Positions 22,576-33,566 of a stretch of 64,000 nt of DNA are shown here, one piece after another. This stretch comes from Stropharia rugosoannulata (Eukaryota > Basidiomycota > Agaricomycetes > Agaricales > Strophariaceae), in NCBI GenBank assembly GCA_028532985.1, contig JANCIK010000008.1:124001-188000 (forward strand), given 5' to 3'. Made by a program: the position numbers and the translations under genes. The stretch's first letter is position 1. The number at the start of each line of letters is the position of its first letter. The notes beneath the pieces were generated by a model, which was not told the origin of the DNA, did not search any database, and was given only the letters and a program-made list of their open reading frames with translations.

Positions 22576-24833
22576 TCACCGGCGGCCTTTGGTGCGAGTG
22601 TGCTTCGCCGGTGGCTCCTCGTTCTCCTCACCCTCATTCCCTCGCTTGGCACCGGCAGTCGTCCCTGCTGCCTTGCCCTTTCCTCCACCCTTCCCCCTCT
22701 GACTCCTTGTCTTCTTCACAGGCGCCTCAACCTGCGACACCGAGTCCAGCTCATCCTCCTTGCTGGCACCCTCCTCATTGTCTCCCCCTTCAGCCTTCCC
22801 ATCCCCCTGCTCAGTGGGCGACTCTGCAGCCACGACCATAGGCGTGTCGCTGTCAGTGCCCATGTTCTCCTCGTTGTCTTCTTCGTGTTCTGGGGACTCA
22901 GGAGGCGGTGTGTGCACCTCGATGAGATCTTGGACGGAGGGGGCAGGTGGGCGAGAAGGGACAGGCGAAGGGGAATGGGCAGGGGATGGAGACGGGGCAG
23001 GTGGACGGTGCGGGACCGGTGAAGGCGATAAAGGAGGGGGAGTGGGGGCCGGCAGTCCTGATGTGGCCGGCGGTCCAGTCGACACCGGTGGTGGCGTCTT
23101 CCGAGGCACTTGGATGTCGAACAGCGTCATTGACCTTGACTTCGGCCGTGATGTCTGTGCGACAACCTGCTCCAGCAGGCTCCTCAGAGCCCGCTGTCCC
23201 TCCATCAACTCCGTCAGGGCTCGCCCATGCCCCTCAACCACCACCTTCAACTCCTGGACCTTGTCTGTCAGGTCCTGTGCATCAGCCCGTATCGTCGTCA
23301 GTTCCTCGACTGCCTCCGTTGTCTTCTCGAGCATCTTCGAGAGCTCCTGGTTCTGTCGCTGGAGCGCCCGAACGTCTGTTGTCGCATTGTCAAATCTGCG
23401 CTCGACGTTGCAGGTGATCACTCGCATTTGCTCCAATGTCATCATAATGACGTCCCCGACGTTCTCGGCGTCCGCGAAGACTTTCTTGCAGTCCTCGTCG
23501 ACGTAGCGACTCAGGTGGTGGTCCCAGGGAGCAACTTTGTCGCCCAGTGTCATGGCGCCCGGTGTCTTGATGCAGGGCTTCTTGTACATGTATTGACACG
23601 TACTACAAGCCCTGACGGGGTTCTCCTGCATTTCCTTCTCATGCTCCGGGGACTCGACGTAGCAGGGTGTGCTGCGATTGATACAAGACCAACAAGGTGT
23701 CTTGGTCTTGTAGCAATCAGGCATCCGCCCCTTAGACGCAGTAGATCGCGCACGTGCCTTCCCCTTGCCCTTGGCCGCCGGTTTCCCATCGGACTCGCTG
23801 TCATCGTCGACTTGCCTCGATTTCCTCGATGCTGCTGTCCTTGCCTCTGGGTCGCTCTGGGTCGCCTTTCCCTTTCCCTTCTTCGTGGGACGCTGTACCT
23901 CTTCCTCCTCTTCCTCGTCGTCCTTGTATTTGCTTTCATCGTCCGTGTCCAAGACGAATTCACGCGATTTTGTTGCCGCCGGTTGTCTAGACGGGCCAGC
24001 CACCGGCAGCCTGGTGGCTGGCCCCTTCGCATTCTTCGTCTTCGGCTTGACAGTGGCCTCCGTCTCACTGGCCTTGACACCGGCGGTGGCCTTCGCCTTC
24101 TTCTGCTTCGGCACCTTCTGCAAAGGCAGCGCCACGACAACCTCAACAACATCTTTGAACGCTGCTGGGTGTGCGCCTGTTGGGGACGGTGTCTTCTCCC
24201 GTGTTGCGATTTTCGATGACTTCGCCTTGGCAGTGACAGGGGCAGGTGGTGCAGGAGGGGGAGAGGCAGGCGCAGGGGGGGGTGGGGAGGCCTTCTTTGC
24301 CTCTGTTGCTTTGGCCGCCGGTGCAGCCTTGACCGGCAGTGCAGGCTTCACCCCGACAGTCGCCGGTCGATTGACTAAGACTGTCAGAAATGAACAAAAG
24401 GTTATAATATTTATTACTCACCAATGATAGGCATGCTGCCTATATCCACCTCCACCTTCCCCTGCTCCTGCCTCCGTAGGACGTATAGCCCCGTCTCCAC
24501 CATCTCCTTGAATGTGTCCCAGCGCACGTTGTCTGCGTCTCGGCCATCGGAACTCGCGTCCTTGGACAACAGCTTGCGCACATAGTTGTAGAGCGTGAGC
24601 CCTACAGTGCGCCCAGCAGCCGACTGCTTGCAGACTTGAAGTTCAATCTATTGTCAATGAATGGTCAGTAAACTAAACATAGAAAATGTAACAAAAAAAC
24701 TCACCAAAGACTTCCAAAGTCTGGACCTCTCCTTCAAAAACATTTGGCTCCCTCCTTCCCAAATTCGCACACAGTCGTGATGGAATGCGATGATTGTGTC
24801 TCGGATTTCAAGGTTGCTGTGAGACAAAGCCAT
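22576..24833 (-). CDS. Cysteine-cluster and coiled-coil protein of the KDZ-TET element
   Basis: Exons 24833-24705, 24647-24422 and 24380-22576 give 719 residues. The N-terminus is a compact helical region (MALSHSNLEIRDTI). It is followed by an Ala/Pro/Lys-rich linker, an acidic tract (DDEEEEEEVQ), then a cluster C-x6-C-x2-C-x6-C with a second C-x2-C-x6-C (residues about 341-388, including TPCWSC and CSTCQYMYKKPC). It resembles a Zn2Cys6-like finger but with different spacing. A heptad-rich coiled coil (about 460-530) suggests oligomerisation. The tail is Pro/Ser-rich with a final basic stretch. Its codon use is richer in G+C than that of the other four genes. It is transcribed inward from the right TIR. 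A DNA- or chromatin-binding role is inference. Confidence 0.72.
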
Positions 24834-25413
24834 GAAGAAAGGTAGAGGGAATTATTGAGAAGGAGAGGATGCGGGGTGTGGGAGAGAAGAAAAATGTTCT
24901 GTTGATGGCTGTGCGCTATTATAAAGTTCAACCATCTACAAATAATAGTCAACATTCCCACGCAAAGCAATCAACAGACTTCAGCTTTTCAAAACCAAAG
25001 GCAACATCTGGACATCACCGGTCTTAGTAAAACCGCCGGTGCATATCAATAATGTGCATTTTTATAAAAAATTTGTCACTGGTGTGGGCTACCATAGCAT
25101 AATAATTAGGTATATACCTTTAGCCAAAACACATTGCCGGTCTCAGTTAGACCGGCGGTGTATAATGTTGTTATATGATAATCTGGGCAAGTATGGCCTG
25201 AATTGTAATGGTCTATAATATTGTTATTATGCTGGCTAATAGTCATATACTAAACTTGCAAAGGTCCCATTATGCATAGTAGTATATTCATTTCATGAGC
25301 ATGAACATCGATCACCTGAGACCGGTGATGTATACAACAGACTGCTGGTTTCCAATTTCCAACGATCATATGTGCAAAATGAGCCCATATAGCATTGTAA
25401 TATACCAGACTCA
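24834..25413. other. Promoter side of the Cys-cluster gene with a decayed third TIR unit
   Basis: No gene. A ttataaag box near 24915 may serve the minus-strand gene starting at 24833. From about 25258 to 25414 a diverged extra copy of the 148-bp TIR unit can be followed (tagtagtatatt, accggtgatg, then gtaatatacc), showing that the tandem array decays inward. CCGGT motifs occur near 25018, 25031, 25136 and 25152. Confidence 0.5.
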
Positions 25414-26020
25414 CAGATGTATAGGAGTATATTAATTTATGGTCCCAGACCATTCATTATCCCAGACCGGCAATTCTCAGCATGCACCGCCGGTTTGCAT
25501 ACAATCATTAGTTCAAAATCAGCCATGAACCACGGTAATATACTAGGCTCACAATGATCCCGTGATGTATAGTAGTATATTAATTTATGGTCCCAGACCA
25601 TTCATTATCCTTGACCGGCAATTCTCAGCGTGCACCGCCGGTTTGCATACAATCATTTGTTCAAAATCAGCCGTGAACCACGGTAATATACTAGCCTCAC
25701 AATGATCCCCTGAAAAATAGTAGTATATTGAATTTGAATAGCGCCGGTCAACGATCGAAATCGCCGGTCTAGCACAGCCCATCTGCCATTTGACACCGCT
25801 GCTCGACATAGAGAACCGCCGGTTGATCTTGCCCTGACGACCATCACCATTTGTCAACAATGGCCCTGTAAAACACAGTAATATACTAGAAAGCTATTAG
25901 TCCCGTGTGACACGGTAGTATACTAGTTCTGCAATGGCTCAAAATAACTCTGTGATCTACGGTATGATAATAGTTCACTGTAGCACTATAGATTACGGTA
26001 CCCAGGCACTGTCCTATGTG
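25414..26020. repeat. Terminal inverted repeat, copy 2, Cys-cluster side
   Basis: Reverse complement of 12616-13222 with modest divergence (for example bases changed in the cccagaccattc segment). Two 148-bp units start near 25415 and 25563. The motif CACGGTAATATACTAG recurs near 25533, 25680 and 25876 (the last as CACAGTAA, a CpG-to-CpA change), and CACGGTAGTATACTAG near 25913. Confidence 0.88.
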
Positions 26021-26027
26021 GTGCAAC
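26021..26027 (+). other. Probable 7-bp target-site duplication, right (GTGCAAC)
   Basis: Partner of GTGCGAC at 12609-12615; see that entry. Confidence 0.6.
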
Positions 26028-27774
26028 ATCAAGATGCTGGAGCCAGAGGGGGAGGTGAGCAGTCCTGTCAAAGCAATAATCCCGTCCCCTCCTGAGCAGA
26101 TGTGTGCATCTTCTACTCCTCCACCTCCTTCCCCTTCTCCTCCTGCTCGACCTCCATCCCCCATAATTGTTGATCCTGCGCCCACAGCCCTCTCCAAGCA
26201 TAAGCACCTGTCACCTGTCTCAACCCCACTGCCTTCTGCATGGGCTTCCCCCAAGGACATCAACACCCCCATTGCTGCTTCTGTCAAGTGTAAGCGCACT
26301 GCCCTTGTCCCTCTCTCGACTTTGCCTGTTCCCCCCATCCCCAAGGTCCAGCGTGCATGCAAAGGCACTGCCCCCCCAGGTATGTGTTCTTTCCCCAGCT
26401 CTTTGTCTCGTACTTAATACCCATTTAGCTGCCCCACAGGCACTGGCAGGGCCTTCTAACAAGTGTGCATTGGCTCCAACAAAAAAGGGTGCGTGCACCA
26501 AGGTTGTCCCTTTAGTTCCTTCTTCTAGCAGTGTGGCCGAGCTCTCCTGTCTCGAGGGAGTTGACTCTTCCAAGGCCACCTATGACTCCACTTATCCTGT
26601 GTACAACCTACTCCCAGGAGTCTATTCAGCTTCTCTGGCCTTAGCTGGCCAACCCCTTCTGGATGCCATTTCCATGGCTCAGCTCCCCTCTGAGAATCAC
26701 TTAGAGGCTGCAGTTGTGGTAAGTTCTCCTCATCTTTTTGGTTACTTCTGCTTGACTTATGTTTTTATCCAGCCTGGCCTCTCCTGTTCTTTGTGCGATC
26801 GTTCTTCTGACAGTTCTGGCAAGTTAGTACCTCATAGGATATTTTGCTTGCTGCACAGCCCTGGTAAAAAGTGCACTAAATGCTGCCTCAACAGTTGCAG
26901 TCCCTGTTTTCAGGCGATGACTGGCCCTGAGCTCAACCACGCCTTAGAGGGATCTGCCGGTTGGCACTGCACATCCCCCACCGGTGCATGCTTCCTTTTT
27001 CATTCCATCTTCCTTTCTGACTTGTCCTTTTTAGAGCTGTGCACATCGTTTGCTCATCTCAAGGCCTACTGCCAACAGGCACGCGCTGCAGAGGAGACTC
27101 GTCAAGGCCTCGAGCATCTCCACTTTGCTGAACTTATTCAGCTCGTGCAATTGGCCCAGGCTATGGCAGCAACTATGCCTACTAATGTCATCATTGGGTC
27201 CCGCTTTGCTGACTGCGAGACTTTTGATGTGCTCCAGTCCATGGATCTCGCAGCTCTCTGTGCGTTGTACAATGTGCTTTGCCAGCCCTTGGATCCCGAG
27301 TATCCCATTGAGTTTGTTCCTCATGCATCTTTTTACAATCCTGTGTATCCCTGTCTTGAGCCCTCTAACTCGGGGTCCATCGGCCAACCATCCACCACTA
27401 CCAAGGCTGTCCCGTGCACACAGCATACTTCCAGTCCTGCTGCCTCCAAAGCAAGTTCTTCAAAAGGCAAGGGGACAAGTTCTTCAAAAGGCAAGGGGAA
27501 AGCCCCCTCTCGTCCCTATAAGTCCGCATCCGTGGTTCCCGAGTCGAGCCCTGAGTACACCCCGCATACCCTGCAGCCACTGAAACAGCTGCAGGGCATT
27601 CACAGGTACCCCAGCATGCAGGCAATGTGTGCTGGGGTGCATCTCCTTCTGTTTCGGCCGGGGGTCAACGTGCTGCAGGAGCCCAGGGGGTTGGAGGAAA
27701 GCACGGGGCGTTCAGTACGCCTCATGCATCCTGCAACTGTTTCGGTGGCTGCAGGACATTCACAGGTGCTCTTA
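26021..27774 (+). pseudogene. 3' part of the interrupted gene, itself cut at its end by a second element
   Basis: The frame from the left half continues as IKMLEPEGEVSS through a Pro/Ser-rich stretch. After an intron near 26380-26429 it runs through a second domain. After another intron near 26720-26773 it reaches a cysteine cluster (CSLC, HRIFCLLH, CTKCCLNSC) that looks zinc-binding. A helical region (AYCQQARAAEETR) and a Ser/Lys-rich tail with SSKGKG repeats follow. Reading reaches the palindromic element at 27775 and stops six codons inside it (HHEKDF). The gene is thus broken twice. The family is unknown; Cys-cluster proteins of this sort are often mobile-element accessory genes. Confidence 0.55.
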
Positions 27775-30649
27775 CATCACGAAAAAGACTTTTGATCGGA
27801 GGGCACTTTAGGAAAGTGTGATCAGATCATCAATTGATGGGGCCTTTAACTACTTTAGGATGTCATGAGATGCCTTGGCATGTCCTGGCATGCCCTGGCA
27901 TGCTTTGAATTTCCATGCAACGTGGGGAAATAAAGCCAGCTTGAATGACTTTTCCCACCTTCATTGTTGATTTTCAAACATTAAAATTATACACATTATG
28001 TGGGTGACATGCCCATTTAAGTACTTCAAATAGTGCGATAATTTGATTATGTAAGCCTATCCAATATTGCACTAAGTCGACTAAGTCCTCTAAGTTCACT
28101 TGCACTGCACTCTTGTGTTCCCCACCCCCCTCGCCCAACTTTACTTGTATGCTTGGGCTTCACTCTACTCAGGCAGTTTTGATGGCTGCTACCTTGTTGG
28201 ATCCTGACCTGGGCTTAGGGCAGACAAGGATGGATCATGGAATGGGCCTGTTCCAATAGAGATTGCTGTATATCGTCGGAACGGTGAACCGCATTATAAA
28301 GCGGTTTTTTGGTACGTTTTTAGCTCGTCTATACATTTCTAACGCACCCAAGAACACTCCAAACGAACCAGTATTCGACGTGCAAACTTAACACCATCTG
28401 GAGACCCCTATTGGTACAGTTCACCATTTCCCTTCTCATCCGTTTATTCCGAGCCTTCGGTCGCCCCAGATTCAGAATGTGGGCAATTATGCGATTCTAA
28501 CGAGCCCAAGACCGAGGCATTTGGATGTCTGGAAGGCCTGAACCAGCTATGTTACCCTCCTTCCCCCAATTTCCGATGTTTTATCGATTTTAAAGGTATG
28601 TGTTGGGTTTATTGCGTCGTTCTTTTCACATATGAGCTCCTGAAGATTAGGGAATTCCATAGAGTGCTTGAACGTTCGATTCCGACGCCTGGAAGCTATA
28701 CAACTGTGATGTGCTCCTCCTGCCCCTGGACTGCCCCTGCTTGTAAGTGCCATAACTCCAGATCCTGTCCACCTTTACTCTCAATTCTTTTTGAACCTTC
28801 AAGAGCATTTTAGTTCCCTGCCAACCGTCTCCAAGATCATGCCAATTCATCCTGTACTTGCCAAGTATCACCTTATAGGTGTCAAGTCCCCTTTCACCAC
28901 TTTCTATCTTGTCCGTTTCCTCCGAGCCCTCGGTCACCGCATATTCATATTGTGGGCAATTATGTGATTCTAACGAGCTCAAGACCGATGGATTTGGTTG
29001 CCTGGAAGGCGAGAACCAGCTATGTCTCTCTCCTTCCCCCAATTTCCGATGTTTTATCGATTTTAAAGGTATGTGTTGGGTTTATTGCGTCGTTCTTTTC
29101 ACATATGAGCTCCTGAAGATTAGGGGATTCCATAGAGTGCTTGAACGTTCGATTCCGACGCCTGGAAGCTATACAACTGTGATGTGCTCCTCCTGCCCCT
29201 GGACTGCCCCTGCTTGTAAGTGCCATAACTCCAGATCCTGTCCACCTATATCCTCAATTCCTTTTGCACCTTCAATACCATCTTATTCCTCTGCCAACCG
29301 TCTCCAAGATCATGCCAAATCATCCAGTACTTGCCAAGTATCATCTTATAGGTGTCAAGTCCCCCTAGGACGCATTTTGCTTCATATATCTGTCAATACC
29401 CGGCCAAACAGTATGATCTTTGCATTTCCTGGTTCGTCTCATTAATACCTATCGAACAGTACCATTAATTGCGCGATTTGACAAGCTTGAGGGCGATCTC
29501 ACTCTGTGTGTCCTCCTACCCCTAGGTGGGACAAATTAATTCATAGGTGCGCTTCTAGATGTCCTGAGTGTTTCAAATTTTGGGAAAACTTACTCAACTA
29601 CATTAGGTACCCTCTCCTGTGACGGATTAATTTTTGGGGCCACCAAGCGTCCTTCATCTCAAGTTGCTAGTCAACTTCGGAGTTTTGGAGTATTTCTTTG
29701 ATTCTGACATAGGTTCGTCTCCAATCTCCTTAATTCTTTCTATGATGAACTCACCTTGATTGTAGCTTTCTAACGAGCCCTTAAACGCTATATATTGTCG
29801 CTTGGAATCCAAAAATCCGCCATGTGCTCCTCCTCCCCCTCCCTCCTCCAGGTAAAGTACTTCATATCTTGGGTTCCAGTTCGTATTTTTGGCTAATTCT
29901 TTTTGGAGTCTCTTACTATAGATATGTATTGACTAATCGACCAGTTTACGGCGTCCGATATGCCCTCAATATCCGATGTCCTTAATGACCATATAACTAC
30001 TATTGCAGACTTAAATATCATCTCCCTCCTTCAATTTTCAACAAAGGCTTTCGAAATTTGGCATGTTCATTCACCATTTATGTGGGGTTTGAACGCGTTC
30101 CTTACACAAATTTTTAGACTCCTGGATGCCTGTGAGTAGCCATGTCCTCCTCCATCTCCCTGTCTTGGACTAATTTTGCTCTAAGTCAAGAACAACTTCT
30201 TCAATTGCGTTGCGGTTTTTTCGAGCTTCTTCGCGTTAATTCAGGCTTTCTAATGAGCCCCTGAACGCGTTATTCCGTGCAGAATTACCATCTTCATAAG
30301 CGCCCTATCACTGTGTTGTATTATATGTATCTACATGAATACTGTATTATCTAGTGTAGTTAGAGTCAATATATAACTTGTTTTTTATAAGAAGTTTGAA
30401 TAGTACTTGTTAAATGGCATTATATATAAACATCTTTGAATGATACAAGGCCCATCTGGTGGATCCTAGGATGCCTTGAGCTGCCCTGGATTGCCTTGGG
30501 AAAGTTGTACCTGGTAGTTTGCAGAGGGACCTTGCCCTGAGTGCACCTAAGGGCCCTGGCTGCTTTGCATGCCCTGGCTGCCTTAGGATCTCTAAGGCTG
30601 TGCCAGGGAGATACAAAGCCCCTGGGGACAAAAGTCATTTTCCTGATGT
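27775..30649 (+). repeat. Left arm of palindromic element
   Basis: Noncoding. It begins with the terminal CATCACGAAAAAGAC, then a run of ggcatg repeats (27860-27930). Between 28300 and 30300 it is built of degenerate units, each pairing a TTCTAACGAGCC-like box (near 28338, 28496, 28969, 29766, 30248) with a CTCCTCC box (28713, 29186, 29505, 29825, 30144). The arm ends at tcctgatgt. The minus-strand gene reading into the right arm has its mirror image here. Confidence 0.75.
28430..29372 (+). repeat. Two tandem 473-bp units in the left arm
   Basis: Sequence near 28547-28753 recurs almost unchanged at 29020-29226 (offset 473), including ccgatgttttatcgatttta. The mirror copy lies at about 38365-39307 in the right arm. 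Confidence 0.75.
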
Positions 30650-31624
30650 ATTTTTGTAAGTCTGGACATAAAGTTCTGGTTGTCATAGTATATTTCTTAT
30701 TATGCCATTCATAGGACCCTTTCAGCCATTAAATTCTGCACCATTGGTGAAAATCTGTTCAGCAAGCCCATCAAGAATGACAGTCAAGTAGTCTCGGCAT
30801 ATGAAGGCAGGCAGAATTAGTGAGTTGAGATTTTCTACCCTCAATGAGCATAGTACCAATTAATTATCGCAGGTTGTTGATTGCATTGAATGTCCTTTCA
30901 GCTCACAAGTTTCCTTAAAGTACAGTTGAATGCCTGTATATAAAATTTGTATTCAGGCCTCTTGAAATAAGATAACTATAGTCAATATTCTACCGAAATT
31001 GTAATAGACTTGAAAATACTTTTATGAGTTTGCATTAGCCTACTTACTTATTAAAAACACTGAGTAGCTATTAGCTTTACCTTAGCACATGCTTCAGTTC
31101 TTATCCTCTCATAGAATAAGTATACTACATGATAAACACATTACATTGTAGTCTAATGATTCTAATGTAGTAGTTTAATGAGTAATATATCATCAGCAAA
31201 TCCAACCATTTTCTCATAGCATGTCATAATAATACCACATGATCTCATAGAACAGCATAGTAATACCGTACAATCTCATAGCATGTTATAGTAATTAGAC
31301 TAGGCTTATAATGGCACATAGTCAAATAGCACTATATAGTACAATTATAATCGTTATATAGCATGTTGTAGTACTCTATAATAGGCTCTGCAAGTCATGC
31401 CACAAATACTAATCTAATAACGACTATAGTTACAGCTTCAGCAGTTTTCAAAGTTTGTAGATCTTGTTATGTCTTTGGCTCATCTTTATATCTTTCCAGG
31501 CTTTTGAACTGCTATATACTAAGTTAAATAAAGTATACTGTGTGTAGATATAATGATATCGACATATTGTACAAGTTACAACCAGCAGTAAGCCAAATTT
31601 CATGTATGCTAACTTATTAAAAAA
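30650..31624. other. AT-rich core segment, no gene
   Basis: Strongly CpG-poor, with recurring catagca/atagtact words and no coding frame. Consistent with an old, decayed repeat. Confidence 0.4.
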
Positions 31625-31706
31625 TGTGACCAGCAAGAATTGAACCCCAAGCCTCAAGGGACTTATGTAGTAGAAGACCATAATAAACCACCTAGGCCAT
31701 ACCACA
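31625..31706 (-). repeat. tRNA-derived (SINE-like) sequence
   Basis: On the minus strand, an A-box-like TGGCCTAGGTGG is followed about 45 nt later by a B-box-like GGTTCAATTC. The spacing is that of a tRNA gene, and the outer bases TGTG and CACA can pair. The arms are too mismatched for a functional tRNA, so a tRNA-derived SINE relic or degenerate tRNA is more likely. Confidence 0.4.
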
Positions 31707-32112
31707 ATTTATTTTGATTGAACTAAAGAATACATATACCGCTTTTTCTCGGCTATTTCCGAAGGCTGTGTCAAGGCTGTGTTATGGATATTTCTTGCCA
31801 CATCGCAGCTGTTCCCTCTTCATCCACTACCACCACCATGCCAAATTCCCCTTCCCTCTCCCCCATAGTGCAACCACCCTAACAATGTTGACAACGCCAA
31901 TGACGCCAATGACAAGATGACGATGAAGCTGCAGGGAGCAGGGAACAGGCACGAAAAGGGGTGAAGCATAGGTGAGTAACCGAATCCCCCAATCTGTCCA
32001 TGCAGGTCCCACTGCCTCGTATGTCCCAACCACCCCATGACCCTGCCACATTGAAAAACAACTACCACGAGACCCATGCCATGCCATATACAACCCCACT
32101 GCATCACGAAAT

Positions 32113-32438
32113 AGCCCCTGTCTAGCCCGTGCTCTTAATGTACTTACATATATATATATAAGTTTAATATTATGTTGTTTGTAATAGATGTAAAGTGTGA
32201 ATAAGTAATAAACAATATTATAGCCCTTGATCTACCTAAATGCTGCTCAAATTTAAGTACTGGTACTGTACTATGTAATTCTACAGAGTGTTATATAATA
32301 CTACATAATGTAGCCAAGTTACTATGTAGATATGAGCCTATGCTATGCTGTGCTAAATAGATAAGAACCCTTACTATGGTGCTATGGTATTATATAATGC
32401 TAGTAGGTACTATATAGTAAGTCCCAGATTTGCTGATG
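32113..32438 (-). repeat. Inverted copy of the 10201-10523 repeat
   Basis: Reverse-complement match over ~320 bp, including the tatatatatat tract and the ends agcccctgtct and tttgctgatg. Its presence inside the palindromic core shows that the family inserted at least twice in this window. Confidence 0.6.
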
Positions 32439-32859
32439 CATTATAGACATTCTTAGAATTCTGAAACCATGACCTATGGTATGTTGTCTTACACCAGGTC
32501 ATGACTTATAAAAAACATAAATGTATTATATTACATGTACTTATAGCCTAGTTTAACAATAGTATATATTTGTCATGCCAAGAGCACCATGAATATCTCG
32601 GGACAATGCCCCATAAAGGCATGCAACTTGAAAAAACATGACCATTGTGATATCGGAGTTAAAATGCGAAATCAACCCTCCCACTTTTTACTGATGTGGG
32701 AGTATAAAAGAGGTCTTCCGTTGATTGCTTTGCAATGTCTGTCTTTGTGTTCTGTTGTTTGCCAGTCCCCACATTTTAGTTCTGCCCTCGTGAGTCGTCG
32801 TTGCATCCCCTCCTCGGGCAGACCCCCTAGCTTTTTGGTACATGTTCGCTCTTGATGTG

Positions 32860-33150
32860 GGGTGTGTATGCGGTCTCAGCATGTTGCACAGTGTCATATA
32901 TCATACAGTCGTCAAGGTACACCCTTCTGGCTACCCGCTCACTCCCCTCATTTATGTGTACTCTCCTCTGTCGGTTTTTACTTGTTTTGTCTCCCTTTCC
33001 GATGTCGCCTCACACCGCCTTCTTGACACGACTGGAGGAGCTCACGACATTGCACCAAGACTCTCCCTGGATGTATATACGATGCACTGTCACATACTGA
33101 GAGGGTAAGAGTGGTGTTTCATAGACTGTCTTGTATGTCCCCATGCTCAT
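32860..33150 (-). repeat. CpG-decayed repeat homologous to 60018-60335
   Basis: It aligns to the reverse complement of 60018-60335 over about 280 bp. Many CpG sites of the 60-kb copy appear here as TpG or CpA (gttgcacagtgtcata against gtcgcgcggtgtcgta). No coding potential. Confidence 0.6.
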
Positions 33151-33566
33151 ACCGGTTAGAGCTCCCTAATTTTGCAACAGACATAAATGGCCAGCCACAT
33201 GAATAAGCAGCCCAACTTTTGATCGGCACCCATGAGAATACATGACAAAGCAGGCAGAGCCATCTATATTGTTGATTTGTTCTCATCATCCGCCATGACA
33301 CCTTTCTCTGAGCTGATCTCTCTTGCTCACCTACAATCTTAAAGCGTGTTGACGCCCAAGACCTTACTACAGCACAGATGGTTACCGAGGCGGGTAGGCG
33401 TATACCTGTCCAGCCACAAGGCTGGGAGCTCTAGTAATATGTTGGGTAGAATCTCAACACTATCTTCAAGTTCACAACGCAAAATGCACAAGACTGCCAA
33501 CCAACGACACCTCAACGACAAAGGCAGCAATCTCTTCCATCTGATTCGAGTCCTAGGATAGTTGCC

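Larger units (their letters stand above)
12616..26020 (+). mobile_element. KDZ-TET DNA transposon, copy 2, complete (13,405 bp)
   Basis: It is bounded by perfect inverted termini CACATAGGACAGTGCC at 12616 and its complement ending at 26020, within ~0.6-kb TIRs. It carries five genes: TET/JBP dioxygenase (+), acidic repeat protein (-), KDZ transposase (-), WFKNN protein (+) and Cys-cluster protein (-). Dozens of ACCGGCRRT motifs are spread through it. Linkage of KDZ transposases with TET/JBP genes in basidiomycetes is established. In this copy the KDZ and WFKNN genes each carry a 1-nt deletion relative to copy 1, so it may depend on proteins supplied from elsewhere. Confidence 0.92.

Noticed and set aside
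22573..24427. Long plus-strand open frames opposite the Cys-cluster gene
   Set aside because: Shadows of a GC-rich coding region; no start context, domain or splice support.
26167..27795. Single long open frame as one uninterrupted gene
   Set aside because: The frame crosses at least two probable introns by chance, and its 5' part overlaps a better frame that continues the interrupted exon.
31625..31706. Functional tRNA gene
   Set aside because: Acceptor and T stems are too mismatched; kept only as a SINE-like relic.
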